From Amycolatopsis sp. A133 (GTDB taxonomy: Bacteria; Actinomycetota; Actinomycetes; Mycobacteriales; Pseudonocardiaceae), in contig NZ_JAVHJU010000036.1 of the NCBI RefSeq assembly GCF_031082405.1, positions 199,890-263,889 of the forward strand: a DNA stretch of 64,000 bases, in the 5' to 3' direction. Below are positions 33,701 through 64,000 of the stretch, one piece after another; the first letter of the stretch is position 1, and the number at the start of each line of letters is the position of its first letter. Made by a program: the position numbers and the translations under genes. The notes under the pieces were generated by a model. The model made no database searches, was not told the origin of the DNA, and worked only from the letters and a program-made list of their open reading frames with translations.

Positions 33701-36700
33701 GCGCGCCCGCGACCGTGGCCGGCGTCGCCGACGACCCGATCGCCATCGTCGCGATGAGCTGCCGCTACCCGGGCGGCGTCCGCTCGCCGGAAGACCTCTG
33801 GCGCCTGGTCGGCACGGGCGGCGACGGCATCGCCGCGTTCCCCGCCGACCGCGGCTGGGACGTCGGGGCGCTCTACGACCCCGACCCGGGCAAGAGCGGC
33901 CGCAGCTACGCCCGCGAGGGCGGGTTCCTCGACGGTGTCGGGGATTTCGACGCCGGGTTCTTCGGGATCTCGCCCCGCGAGGCCCTCGCGATGGACCCGC
34001 AGCAGCGGCTGCTGCTGGAGACGGCGTGGGAGCTGTTCGAGCGGGCGGGCATCGACCCGCACTCGCTGCGCGGCACCAAGACCGGGGTGTTCGCCGGCAC
34101 CAACGGCCAGGACTACGTCACCCTGCTCGGCGCGTCGCTTTCCCGTGACAGCGGCGCTTCCACCGGGGTCGAGGGGCACCTCCTGACCGGGAACACCACC
34201 AGCGTCATCGCCGGGCGCCTCTCCTACACCTTCGGGCTGGAGGGCCCGTCGGTCGCGGTGGACACGGCCTGCTCGTCGTCGCTGGTCGCACTGCACCTGG
34301 CGTGCCAGTCGCTGCGCCAGGGCGAATCCACGATGGCCGTCGCCGGCGGGGTCACGGTCATGTCGACGCCGGGCGCGTTCGTCGAGTTCAGCCGGCAGCG
34401 CGGGCTGGCCCCCGACGGCCGGTGCAAGCCGTTCGCCGAGGCGGCCGACGGCACCGGCTGGGCCGAGGGCGCCGGGCTGCTCCTGCTGGAACGGCTCTCG
34501 GACGCCCGCCGCCACGGCCACGAGGTCCTGGCGCTCGTGCGGGGTTCGGCGGTCAACTCCGACGGCGCGTCCAACGGCCTGACCGCACCGAACGGCCCCT
34601 CGCAGCAACGCGTGATCCGGGCCGCACTGGCGAACGCGGGGCTCGAGCCGTCCGATGTGGACGTCGTCGAAGCGCACGGCACCGGGACGACCCTCGGCGA
34701 CCCGATCGAGGCCCAAGCGGTGCTGGCCACCTACGGCCAGGACCGCGAGACGCCGCTGTGGCTGGGCTCGGTGAAGTCGAACATCGGCCACACGCAGGCC
34801 GCCGCCGGGGCCGCCGGGATCATCAAGGTGGTCATGGCGATGCGCCACGGCGTGCTGCCCAAGTCGCTGCACGTCGACGCGCCGACGTCCCATGTGGACT
34901 GGACGGCGGGGGCGGTCGAGCTGCTGACCGAGACCCGGGACTGGCCGTCCGACCGGCCGCGCCGCGCCGGCGTCTCCTCCTTCGGCATCTCCGGGACCAA
35001 CGCGCACACCATCATCGAGCAGGCCGAGCCCGTTCCTACCGTGGCCGCGACCGAGGGCACGGGGTTGGTGCCGTGGCCGGTGTCCGGCCGGTCGGTGGCC
35101 GCGCTGCGCGCCCAGGCCGCCCGGCTGTCCGAAGTGGACGACCACCCGGCCGACGTCGGATTCTCCCTCGCCACCGGCCGGGCCGCGCTGGACCACCGTG
35201 CCGTTGTGCTCGGGACGACGGCCGGCGACTTCCGGCCGGGACTGGCCGCGCTCGCCGCCGGCACGCCGGCCGCCGAGGTGATCTCGGGCGAGGCGGCCAC
35301 CGGCCCGCTCGCCGTGCTGTTCACCGGGCAGGGCGCCCAGCGCGCCGGGATGGGCCGGGAGCTCTACACCCGGTTCGAGGTCTACGCCGACGCGTTCGAC
35401 GAGGCCTGCGCGCACCTCGACCCGCACCTGGAGCACTCCCTGCGTGACCTGGTGTTCGCCGAGCCCGGCACGCTCGAAGCCGCGCTGCTGGACCGGACCG
35501 CGTACACCCAGACGGCGTTGTTCGCCGTGGAGCTGGCCCTGTACCGGCTGGCCGAGAGCTGGGGCGTGCGGCCGGACCACCTCGCCGGCCACTCGATCGG
35601 CGAGCTGGTCGCCGCGCACGTCGCCGGTGTCCTGTCCCTGCCCGACGCCGCCGAGCTGGTCGCCGCGCGCGGCCGGCTGATGGAGGCCCTGCCGGACGGC
35701 GGGGCGATGGTGTCGCTGCGCGCCGGCGAGGAAGCCGTGGCCGCCGAGGTGGCCAAGACCGGCGGCCGGGCCGGCATCGCGGCGGTGAACGGGCCCGGCT
35801 CGGTCGTCGTTTCCGGTGACGAGGACGCCGTGCTGGAGCTGGCCGCCGGGTTCGCCGCGGCGGGTGTGCGGACCAAGCGGCTCAAGGTCAGCCACGCCTT
35901 CCACTCCCCGCGGATGGACGCGATGCTCGAGGGCTTCGCCGCGGTCGCGCGGCGGCTGACCTACCACCCGGCCGAGCGGGCCGTGGTCTCGACGGTGACC
36001 GGCGAGCTCGCCGGCCCGGAACTGTCCACTCCGGACTACTGGGTGCGCCAGGTGCGGGCGTCGGTGCGGTTCGCCGACGCCGTCGCCACCCTCGCCGCCC
36101 ACGGCGTCCGGACCTTCCTCGAAGCCGGGCCGGACGCGGTGCTCAGCGCGATGGCCGCCGACTGCCTCGGCGAGGACGTCGTGGCCGTGCCGCTGCTGCG
36201 GCGGGACCGGCCGGAGGAACGCACCTTCGTCGCCGCGCTCGCCGGGCTGTGGGTCCGCGGCGTCCCCGTCGACTTCTCGGCCGCGGTCCCCGGTGCCCGC
36301 CGGGTTCCGCTGCCGACCTACGCCTTCCAGCACCGGCGGTACTGGCCCGAGGTCTCCGCCGTGGCCGGCGACGTCGGCGCGGCCGGGCTCACCGACGCGG
36401 CGCACCCGCTGCTGGCCGCGACGCTGCCGCTGGCCGGGGGCGACGGCGTCGTGCTCACCGGGCGGCTGTCCCTCGGCGCGCAGCCGTGGCTGGCCGACCA
36501 CGCCGTGCTCGGCACCGTCCTGCTGCCCGGCACCGCGTTCGTCGAGCTGGCGATCCGGGCGGGTGACCAGGCCGGTTGCCCGGTCGTGGAGGAACTGACC
36601 CTCGCCGCGCCGCTCGTGCTGCGCGAGCAGGACGCCGTCGCGATCCAGGTGTCGGCCGGCGGCCCGGACGCCGACGGCCGTCGCGAGCTGACGATCCACT

Positions 36701-39700
36701 CGCGCCCGGAGGGCCGGGACGAGTGGACCGCGCACGCCGCGGGCGTTCTCGCGCCGCCGGCCGCGGCGGAACCGGCCACGCCGGCCGAGTGGCCGCCCGC
36801 CGGCGCGGAACCCGTTGACGTGACGGGCTTCTACGACACGCTCGCGGCGTCCGGGTTCGGCTACGGCCCGGCCTTCCGCGGCCTGCGTGCGGCCTGGCGC
36901 CTCGGCGAGGAGATCTACGCCGAGGTCGCGCTGCCGGACCAGCAGCAGGCGGGCGCGTTCGGCCTGCACCCGGCCCTGCTGGACGCCGCACTGCACGCCC
37001 TGGGCCTGCGTGACGGCGAAACCGGCCCGCGGCTGCCGTTCGCCTGGACCGGCGTCACCCTGCACGCCACCGGCGCCACCGCGCTGCGGGTCCGGCTGCG
37101 GCCCGGCGCCGGGGACGCGGTCGCCGTCGACGTCGCCGACTCCACCGGCGCACCGGTCGCTTCGGTCGACGCGCTGGTGCTGCGCCCGGTCTCGGCCGCC
37201 CAGCTGCGCGGCCCGGACGCCGCCGACGCGCTGTTCGCCGTCGAGTGGACGCCGATCCCGGTGCCGGAGCCGGTGGGCGGCCGGTACGCGGTCATCGGCC
37301 CGGACCCGCTGGGCCTGGTGGCCGGGCTCGGCTCGGCCGGCACCGTCGAGTCCTGTGTGGACCTGGCGGAACTCGGCCGCCGCACCGAGGAAAGCGGCGA
37401 AGAACCGCAGTACGTGTTCTCCGCGATCCGGCACTCGACGCAGCCGCGCGAACGGGCCGCCTTCGCGCTGGAGCTGGTCCGGGAGTGGCTGGCCGACGAG
37501 CGGTTCGCCACCGCCCGGCTGGTGCTGGTGACCCGCGGCGCGGTCGGCGCGGCCGACGGCGACCGCGTCCCCGACCTCACCGCCGCACCCGTGTGGGGCC
37601 TGCTGCGGTCGGCGCAGTTCGAGAACCCCGGCCGGCTCGTCCTGGTCGACCTCGACGACGAAGACCCGCGCTCGGCGGCGCTGCTGGGCGCGGTTGCCTC
37701 CGGGGAACCGCAGCTCGCGCTGCGGGACGGCCGCGCACTGGCCGCGCGGCTCGTGCGTGCCGGCTCCGGCTCCCTGCTCCAGCCCCCCGCCGAGGGCAAC
37801 TGGCGGCTCGACAGCACCGGCCGCGGCACCCTGCAAAACCTCGCCCTCGTCCCGAACCCGCTGCCCGAGCGCCTCGAGCCGGGCACGGTCCGGGTGGCCA
37901 TCCGCGCCGCCGGGATGAACTTCCGCGACGTCCTCATCGGCCTCGGCGTGTACCCGGGCGAGCCGCTCATGGGCATCGAAGGCGCCGGCGTCGTGCTCGA
38001 CTGCGGTGAAGGCGTCACCGGGCTCGCCCCCGGCGACAAGGTGATGGGGTTCTTCCCCGGCTCCTTCGGGCCGCGCTCGGTCGCCGACCAGCGGATGCTC
38101 GCGAAGATCCCCGACGGCTGGTCGTTCAGCGAAGCCGCGTCGGTCCCCATCGTCTTCCTCACCGCCTACTACGGCCTGGTCGACTTGGCCGGGCTGCGCG
38201 CGGGGGAGTCCGTGCTGGTGCACGCGGGCGCCGGCGGGGTCGGCATGGCCGCCATCCAGCTGGCCCGCCACCTCGGCGCCGAGGTCTACGCCACCGCGAG
38301 CCCCGGCAAGTGGGACGTCCTGCGCGCCTCCGGACTCGATGACGCGCACCTCGCGTCCTCCCGCACGACCGGGTTTTCGGAACTCTTCCGCGAGGCCAGC
38401 GGCGGCCGGGGGGTCGACGTCGTGCTCAACGCGCTGACCAACGAGTTCGTCGACGCCTCCTTCGCGCTGATGCCGCGCGGCGGGCGCTTCCTCGAGATGG
38501 GCAAGGCCGACGTGCGCGACGGGACCGCCGTCGCCGCCGCCTACCCGGGCGTCCGGTACCAGGCGTTCGACCTCGTCGAAGCGGGCCCGGACCGCATCCG
38601 GGAGCTGTTCGCCGAAGTGCTCGCGCTGTTCGAGGCCGGAGCGCTGACGCCGCTGCCGGTGCGGACCTGGGACGTCCGGCGCGCCCCGGAGGCGTTCCGC
38701 TTCGTCAGCCAGGCCAAGCACGTCGGCAAGGTCGTGCTCACCATGCCGCCGTGCTTCGGCGACGGCACGGTGCTGATCACCGGCGGCACCGGCGCGCTGG
38801 GCGGCCTGGTCGCCCGGCGGCTGGTCACCGGGCACGGCGTGCGGGACCTGGTCCTGCTGAGCCGGCGCGGACCTGCCGCGCCCGGCGCGGCCGAGCTGGC
38901 CGCCGGGCTGCGGGAACTCGGCGCGGACGTCCGGATCGTGGCCGGCGACGCCGCCGACCGCCGCGAGCTGGCCGCCGTGCTGGCTGCGATCCCGGCGCTC
39001 ACCGGCGTGGTGCACGCGGCCGGTGTCCTCGACGACGGCGTCGTCGCGTCCCTGACGCCGGAGCGGCTCAACGCGGTGCTGCGGCCGAAGGTCGACGCGG
39101 CCCTGAACCTGCACGAGCTCACCCGGGACGTCGGTCTCTCGGCGTTCGTCCTGTTCTCCTCGGCGGCAGCCACGCTGGGCAGCCCCGGCCAGGGCAACTA
39201 CGCCGCGGCGAACGCCTTCCTCGACGCCTTGGCGCAGCACCGCGCGGCCCGGGGACTCCCGGCCGGGTCGCTGGGCTGGGGGCCGTGGGCCACCGACGGC
39301 ATGCTGCGCGATGCGGACCTCGCGAAACTGGCGCGGTCCGCCTTCGTCCCGTTCACCGCCGAACGCGGCCTCGACCTGTTCGACGTCGCGGCCGCCCGGC
39401 CGGAACCGGCGCTGCTGCCGCTGCAGCTCGACCCGGCCGCGCTGGGTGCGCAGTCCGGGCTGCCGCCGCTGTTCGCGTCGCTGGTGCGGGCGCCGGCCCG
39501 CCGGACCGCTTCGGTGGCTGTGCCGGGCGAAGGCCCCGCGCTGGCCGAGAGGCTGGCAAGCGTGCCCGAGGCCGAGCGCGGCGACTTCCTGCTCGACGTC
39601 GTGCGCGGGCACGTCGCCACGGTGCTGGGCCACGGCTCGGCCGCCGACGTCGAGGGCGGCCGCGGCTTCCTCGACCTGGGTTTCGACTCGCTCACCGCGG

Positions 39701-40020
39701 TCGAGCTGCGCAACCGCCTCACCGCCGAGAGCGGGCTGCGGCTGCCGGCCACGCTCATCTTCGACCACCCGTCGCCCGCCGACCTGGCCGCGCACCTGCT
39801 CGCCGGGCTCGCCCCCGCGGCCGTCGACACGGAGGCCGCGGTGCTGGCGGAACTGGACCGGCTGCTGGAACGCGCCGGGGACAGCCGCCGCGTCACCGCG
39901 CGGCTGGAGACGCTGCTCGCGCGCCGCCGGGGCGGTTCCGGGGACGAGGACACCGAACTCGACTCCGCGAGCGACGACGAGATCTTCGACCTGATCGACA
40001 ACGAACTCGGACTGTCCTGA
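24727..40020 (+). CDS. Type I modular PKS, three modules (M6 KS-AT-KR-ACP, M7 KS-AT-KR-ACP, M8 KS-AT-DH-ER-KR-ACP)
   Basis: Trimodular PKS of 5097 residues. ATG 24727 directly follows the TGA of the previous gene; GGGGA at 24714-24718 provides a ribosome site 8 nt upstream, and MSNEQKLLDYLKR matches the subunit N-terminal docking helices. M6 uses methylmalonyl-CoA and M7 and M8 use malonyl-CoA by AT motifs. M6 and M7 leave A-type hydroxyls; M8 has the full DH-ER-KR set and should leave a saturated CH2-CH2 unit. The M6 KR carries a repeat-rich insertion (27751-27942). The M8 AT is more divergent than the other malonyl ATs. The tail ends in DDEIFDLIDNELGLS. The gene contains no TTA, CTA or TCA codons, since the in-register antisense frame is stop-free over its full length. 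A nine-codon mini-ORF separates it from the next PKS gene. Confidence 0.97.
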   Translation: MSNEQKLLDYLKRATADLREARRRLKENEDRAQEPVAIVGMSCRFPGGVRTPEQLWDLLEAGEDAVGAFPADRGWDLEALYDADPGSAGTSYTREGAFLHDAADFDAGFFGISPREALAMDPQQRLLLEVSWEVLERAGINPASVRGEKVGVYAGVMYSDYAARLLLAPEVFAEFEAHLGNGSAGSVASGRIAYTLGLEGPAVTIDTACSSSLVALHLACQAVRLGDCSLALAGGVTVMATPGTFTAFSRQRGLAADGRCKPFADAADGTGWGEGAGMLLVERLSDARRHGHPVLAVVRGSAVNSDGASSGLTAPNGPSQQRVIRAALERAQLSAEQVDAVEAHGTGTTLGDPIEAQALLATYGRGRAADRPLLLGSVKSNLGHTQAAAGVAGIIKSVQAMRRGLLPRSLHIDAPSSQVDWSAGEVRLLTEAAPWPETGQPRRIGVSSFGVSGTNAHVILEQAPAEDAAPPSRAASGPVPWVLSAGSPEALRAQAAALLGHDGDPADIGFSLVKSRALLGHRAVVTGEGGLAALAAGSPSPAVVTGETSARGKVALVFPGQGAQWTGMALELAASSPVFAARLDECAVALASFVDWSLRDVLADDSALARVDVVQPALFAVMVSLAQLWRSHGVVPDAVVGHSQGEIAAAVVSGALSLEDGARVVALRSKAILALAGRGGMVSVAAPLSAVEERLADGLSIAAVNGPSAVVVSGEPAALDALIASCEADGIRAKRVPVDYASHSVQVEQLHDELLEVLGPITPRPGETAFISTVTGEWIDGSALDAEYWYANLRSTVRLDTAVERLTGEGFGTFVEASPHPVLTMALGEDVLALGSLRRDDGGLTRFHTALAEAHVNGVAVDWTPAFPDGRVVDLPTYAFQRKRYWLDAPQRPAAADPADARFWSAVDGEDLGTLAELLGVGSETSFAELLPALARWRRLRQEKSTVDSWRYRVEWKPLAEPEAGRLSGRWVVVAAPGTDATELTNCLAAAGAEPVTLEWPSGGLSAAEVANSLAAGGEQRAALAGDTEVADLAAGSAESAALAEAAGGDAGLAGLAEAAAGDAGPALTEAAGVISLLPDAPGTLLLTQALAGTAAPLWLLTRNAVAALPGDHAPSADPAQIWALGRVIGLEHPERWGGLVDLPATLDPRAARRLAAVLAGLDREDQVAVRASGVFARRLAHAPVSAPARQWRPAGTVLVTGGTGALGGHVARWLARSGAAHLVLVSRRGADAPGAADLEAELTALGTEVTFAACDLADRDAVAALVGSLDDVRAVVHTAGLPQAATIAETGIGQFADVLAAKALGADHLDELLGDDLDAFVLFSSNAGVWGSAGQGAYAAANAHLDALAARRRAAGRTATAVAWGSWAGDGMAGSAAAKDHLRRRGLREMDPGLAIAALQHALDADETFVAVADVDWPRFAVGFTAARRRPLIEDLPELREQAEEVVTEVGTGLAETVRGLGPREAAHHVLDLVRAQAAAVLGHDSGAAVPADRAFRELGFDSLTAVELRNRLTAATGVRLPSTVVFDHPHPRALAGHLLREVSGAAADDGPVTTAASDGPIAIVAMGCRYPGDVRSPEDLWRLLADGADGVGPFPADRGWDLAALYDPDPANLGTSYTREGGFMTTAAEFDAGFFGISPREALAMDPQQRVLLETSWEVFERAGIDPESLRGSGTGVFVGATSSGYGVGARDESGGSEGYLLTGSAPAVVSGRLSYTFGLEGPAVTVDTACSSSLVALHLACQSLRQGECSMALAGGVTVMAHPAAFVEFSRQRGLAEDGRCKSFADAADGTGWGEGVGLVLLERLSDARRNGHSVLAVVRGSAVNQDGASNGLSAPNGPSQQRVIRAALANAGLSASDVDAVEAHGTGTRLGDPIEAQALLATYGRDRDRPLWLGALKSNIGHTQSASGVAGVIKMVLAMRHGVLPRTLHVDAPSSHVDWSAGAVELLTEEREWASDGPRRAAVSAFGVSGTNAHVVLEEAEPGTVPPAAPDATPPLVPLSARSATALRAQAERLRGTDLAPQDLAYSLAFTRATHDHRAVLVADGQEIDRALGVLADGGTDAAVVTGTADRDALLAVLFTGQGAQRAGMGRGLYDRFPVYAEAFDAVLAQFGPELREAFDDAERLDRTEFTQPALFAVEVALFRLMESWGVRPDFVAGHSIGEISAAHVAGVLSLEDACRLVAARASLMQALPAGGAMVSIAAPEADIVLTEGVSIAAVNGPESVVISGDEAAVLAIAAKFPKTKRLKVSHAFHSPLMDPMLDEFRAVAEQLHYHPAEIPVISNVSGALAEPFTAEYWVRHVREAVRFADGVSTLETAGVGVFLELGPDGVLSSMVPGKAIPALRRDRDEERTLFTALARLHVSGVDLDWPSLYAGSAGRAVALPTYPFEHRRYWLEPARPQAVADTADTGFWSLVEHGDLARDLAVDEDLAVAIQPALKAWRTRHREANTLESWRYRVAWRPHPIPAGRLSGTWLIIGTEHAGIAESLAERGAEVRTVPVERLHDVHDIAGALAFPADLGEALTVLQADLPGPLWCVTTGAVRTARSDTAPDPALAQVWGLGRVAALELTGREIGLLDLPATLDDRGHARLAGLLAAGTAEDQVALRASGAFVPRLVRAPAGAEPGGWTPSGTVLVTGGTGALGSALARELAARGTRHLLLLSRRGPAAPGADDLATQLRDLGAEAEIIACDVADRAALAAVLAGRSVTAVFHAAGHGRFTPITASSTQDFAEVVGAKVDGAVHLDELLGDDLDAFVLFSSIAGVWGSGHQGAYAAANAHLDALAERRRAAGRTGTSIAWGPWAGAGMGASEEGEELLRRRGLNPLDPVLGLRALLQAVELDETTVVVADVDWARFAPSYAAARPRPLMAELPEFTVGEAPAARGTAELTTRLAALPGPERRRVLLDVVRAGAAAVLGHDGAEAIEPVRPFKDLGFDSLTAVELRNGLAAETGLALPSTLVFDHPTPADLTDRLLEEIFGADAPEPGAPATVAGVADDPIAIVAMSCRYPGGVRSPEDLWRLVGTGGDGIAAFPADRGWDVGALYDPDPGKSGRSYAREGGFLDGVGDFDAGFFGISPREALAMDPQQRLLLETAWELFERAGIDPHSLRGTKTGVFAGTNGQDYVTLLGASLSRDSGASTGVEGHLLTGNTTSVIAGRLSYTFGLEGPSVAVDTACSSSLVALHLACQSLRQGESTMAVAGGVTVMSTPGAFVEFSRQRGLAPDGRCKPFAEAADGTGWAEGAGLLLLERLSDARRHGHEVLALVRGSAVNSDGASNGLTAPNGPSQQRVIRAALANAGLEPSDVDVVEAHGTGTTLGDPIEAQAVLATYGQDRETPLWLGSVKSNIGHTQAAAGAAGIIKVVMAMRHGVLPKSLHVDAPTSHVDWTAGAVELLTETRDWPSDRPRRAGVSSFGISGTNAHTIIEQAEPVPTVAATEGTGLVPWPVSGRSVAALRAQAARLSEVDDHPADVGFSLATGRAALDHRAVVLGTTAGDFRPGLAALAAGTPAAEVISGEAATGPLAVLFTGQGAQRAGMGRELYTRFEVYADAFDEACAHLDPHLEHSLRDLVFAEPGTLEAALLDRTAYTQTALFAVELALYRLAESWGVRPDHLAGHSIGELVAAHVAGVLSLPDAAELVAARGRLMEALPDGGAMVSLRAGEEAVAAEVAKTGGRAGIAAVNGPGSVVVSGDEDAVLELAAGFAAAGVRTKRLKVSHAFHSPRMDAMLEGFAAVARRLTYHPAERAVVSTVTGELAGPELSTPDYWVRQVRASVRFADAVATLAAHGVRTFLEAGPDAVLSAMAADCLGEDVVAVPLLRRDRPEERTFVAALAGLWVRGVPVDFSAAVPGARRVPLPTYAFQHRRYWPEVSAVAGDVGAAGLTDAAHPLLAATLPLAGGDGVVLTGRLSLGAQPWLADHAVLGTVLLPGTAFVELAIRAGDQAGCPVVEELTLAAPLVLREQDAVAIQVSAGGPDADGRRELTIHSRPEGRDEWTAHAAGVLAPPAAAEPATPAEWPPAGAEPVDVTGFYDTLAASGFGYGPAFRGLRAAWRLGEEIYAEVALPDQQQAGAFGLHPALLDAALHALGLRDGETGPRLPFAWTGVTLHATGATALRVRLRPGAGDAVAVDVADSTGAPVASVDALVLRPVSAAQLRGPDAADALFAVEWTPIPVPEPVGGRYAVIGPDPLGLVAGLGSAGTVESCVDLAELGRRTEESGEEPQYVFSAIRHSTQPRERAAFALELVREWLADERFATARLVLVTRGAVGAADGDRVPDLTAAPVWGLLRSAQFENPGRLVLVDLDDEDPRSAALLGAVASGEPQLALRDGRALAARLVRAGSGSLLQPPAEGNWRLDSTGRGTLQNLALVPNPLPERLEPGTVRVAIRAAGMNFRDVLIGLGVYPGEPLMGIEGAGVVLDCGEGVTGLAPGDKVMGFFPGSFGPRSVADQRMLAKIPDGWSFSEAASVPIVFLTAYYGLVDLAGLRAGESVLVHAGAGGVGMAAIQLARHLGAEVYATASPGKWDVLRASGLDDAHLASSRTTGFSELFREASGGRGVDVVLNALTNEFVDASFALMPRGGRFLEMGKADVRDGTAVAAAYPGVRYQAFDLVEAGPDRIRELFAEVLALFEAGALTPLPVRTWDVRRAPEAFRFVSQAKHVGKVVLTMPPCFGDGTVLITGGTGALGGLVARRLVTGHGVRDLVLLSRRGPAAPGAAELAAGLRELGADVRIVAGDAADRRELAAVLAAIPALTGVVHAAGVLDDGVVASLTPERLNAVLRPKVDAALNLHELTRDVGLSAFVLFSSAAATLGSPGQGNYAAANAFLDALAQHRAARGLPAGSLGWGPWATDGMLRDADLAKLARSAFVPFTAERGLDLFDVAAARPEPALLPLQLDPAALGAQSGLPPLFASLVRAPARRTASVAVPGEGPALAERLASVPEAERGDFLLDVVRGHVATVLGHGSAADVEGGRGFLDLGFDSLTAVELRNRLTAESGLRLPATLIFDHPSPADLAAHLLAGLAPAAVDTEAAVLAELDRLLERAGDSRRVTARLETLLARRRGGSGDEDTELDSASDDEIFDLIDNELGLS
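24826..29345 (+). other. PKS module M6: KS-AT(methylmalonyl)-KR(A1-type)-ACP
   Basis: KS about 24826-26110, Cys 25351-25353 (DTACSSS). AT about 26383-27240, Ser 26653-26655 in GHSQG and YASH from 26944: methylmalonyl-CoA. A dimerisation-element-like segment (FWSAVDGED ... WRRLRQEK) precedes the KR. KR catalytic half about 28312-28890 has GGTGALG, no LDD, Trp 28717-28719, Ser 28702-28704, Tyr 28741-28743 and Gln three before the Tyr: A1-type, predicted to keep the unepimerised methyl and give the L-type hydroxyl. The structural half of the KR contains an Ala/Gly-rich insertion. ACP about 29140-29345, Ser 29236-29238. Confidence 0.93.
27751..27942 (+). repeat. Repeat-rich insertion in the structural half of the M6 KR
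   Basis: About 60 residues rich in Ala, Gly, Asp and Glu, absent from the same place in M9 and M10. Two adjacent 39-bp units (27852-27890 and 27891-27929) encode near-copies of LAEAAxGDAGxAG, with a trailing partial copy (TEAAG). Another imperfect pair lies upstream (27751-27782 and 27811-27839, both starting GAGGTGGC and reaching CTCGCCGCTGGA). The frame is kept throughout. It probably arose by slippage or unequal exchange. Confidence 0.8.
29404..33670 (+). other. PKS module M7: KS-AT(malonyl)-KR(A1-type)-ACP
   Basis: KS about 29404-30670, Cys 29923-29925. AT about 30958-31790, Ser 31216-31218 in GHSIG and HAFH 31489-31500: malonyl-CoA. The DE-like segment FWSLVEHGD precedes the KR. KR about 32635-33215 has GGTGALG, no LDD, Trp 33037-33039, Ser 33022-33024, Tyr 33061-33063 and Gln three before the Tyr: A1-type. 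ACP about 33450-33670, Ser 33553-33555 in LGFDSL. Expected product: hydroxyl, no branch. Confidence 0.93.
33733..39805 (+). other. PKS module M8: KS-AT(malonyl)-DH-ER-KR(B-type)-ACP
   Basis: KS about 33733-35010, Cys 34270-34272. AT about 35308-36215, Ser 35593-35595 in GHSIG and HAFH 35893-35904: malonyl-CoA, but the body (GELVAAHVAG, SPRMDAMLEGF, VSTVTGELAG) differs from the other malonyl ATs. DH about 36403-37215, His 36499-36501 in HAVLGTVLLP and Asp 36982-36984. ER about 37819-38745 with NFRDVL, HAGAGGVGMAAIQLA (NADPH site, from 38221) and a C-terminal SQAKHVGKVVL. KR about 38761-39330 with GGTGALG, LDD (39028-39036), Ser 39160-39162 and Tyr 39199-39201: B-type. ACP about 39590-39805, Ser 39688-39690. 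Every reductive domain looks active, so the unit should be fully saturated. Confidence 0.95.
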
Positions 40021-40049
40021 ATGGACGGCACGCGACGGGATGGGGCCTG

Positions 40050-40050
<1 letters not shown>
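40021..40050 (+). CDS. Nine-codon mini-ORF between two PKS genes, possible translational relay
   Basis: ATG 40021 follows the previous stop with no gap and encodes MDGTRRDGA before TGA 40048-40050. That stop overlaps the next start as TGATG. The peptide has no recognisable function. Its likely role, if any, is to carry ribosomes from the M8 gene to the M9 start. It could equally be chance, or the remnant of an earlier start at the same position as in the 24726/24727 junction. Confidence 0.3.
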
Positions 40051-49178
<9,128 letters not shown>

Positions 49179-49203
49179 CGCCCCCCTGACTGGACGAACG
49201 GAT

Positions 49204-49207
49204 GAGG
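49204..49207 (+). promoter_or_regulatory. Ribosome binding site (GAGG) that decides the start of the M11-M13 gene
   Basis: GAGG lies 6 nt before ATG 49214. An in-frame ATG at 49202 would add four residues (MRLA) but has no good ribosome site and would place this GAGG inside the gene. The protein from 49214, MAEQDKLLEYLKR, aligns with the other subunit starts. Confidence 0.7.
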
Positions 49208-49213
49208 TTGGCG

Positions 49214-64000
<14,787 letters not shown>

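Noticed and set aside
38751..40049. Upstream extension of the M9-M10 reading frame to 38751
   Set aside because: The extension overlaps the M8 KR, ACP and docking region in another frame and encodes Arg-rich nonsense; the docking helix begins at ATG 40050.
49202..49213. ATG 49202 as start of the M11-M13 gene
   Set aside because: It lacks a good ribosome site, while GAGG lies 6 nt before ATG 49214.

Overview
The window is one continuous piece of a very large modular type I polyketide synthase (PKS) locus. All genes are on the + strand. The DNA is extremely GC-rich, with third codon positions almost always G or C. This points to an actinomycete; the style of the PKS and the in-frame palindromic repeats suggest Amycolatopsis or a relative in the Pseudonocardiaceae, but that genus call is inference. 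There is no loading module, thioesterase, regulator, transporter or tailoring gene inside the window, so the locus extends beyond both ends.

Layout: (1) 1-750, the 3' end of a PKS gene (KR tail, ACP, docking helix). (2) 768-10013, modules M1-M2. (3) A 190-bp gap with a 17-bp-stem terminator-like hairpin and a possible promoter. (4) 10204-24726, modules M3-M5. (5) 24727-40020, modules M6-M8. (6) A nine-codon mini-ORF, then 40050-49178, modules M9-M10. (7) 49214 to the window end, modules M11-M13, still open at 64000. Genes are head-to-tail, four of the five junctions are 35 bp or less, and N- and C-terminal docking helices match a collinear assembly line. Module numbers are local to this window.

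Module content read from motifs: M1 KS-AT(mal)-KR(B, Ser to Gly)-ACP; M2 KS-AT(mal)-KR(A1)-ACP; M3 KS-AT(mm)-DH-KR(B, Ser to Ala)-ACP; M4 KS-AT(mm)-KR(no NADPH motif)-ACP; M5 KS-AT(mm)-DH-KR(B)-ACP; M6 KS-AT(mm)-KR(A1)-ACP; M7 KS-AT(mal)-KR(A1)-ACP; M8 KS-AT(mal)-DH-ER-KR(B)-ACP; M9 KS-AT(mm)-KR(A2)-ACP; M10 KS-AT(mm)-KR(A1)-ACP; M11 KS-AT(mal)-DH-ER-KR(B)-ACP; M12 and M13 KS-AT(mal)-KR(B)-ACP (mal = malonyl-, mm = methylmalonyl-specific by AT motifs). If collinear, these 13 modules add 26 backbone carbons with six methyl branches, mostly hydroxylated, with two fully reduced units, one or two methyl-branched olefins and at least one ketone: part of a large polyol polyketide, probably a macrolide. 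I cannot name the compound.

The most unusual signal is not an extra gene but what has been inserted into the PKS genes in frame: a 19-copy 15-bp tandem repeat in the M1 KR-ACP linker, two palindromic (REP-like) elements translated inside the M1 KS loop and the M4 KS-AT linker, an 81-bp tandem duplication inside the M11 DH, and a repeat-rich insertion in the M6 KR. Together with altered KR catalytic residues in M1, M3 and M4, a single TTA codon in the whole window, and near-identical AT blocks shared between modules, the locus looks like a recombining and possibly still evolving assembly line.
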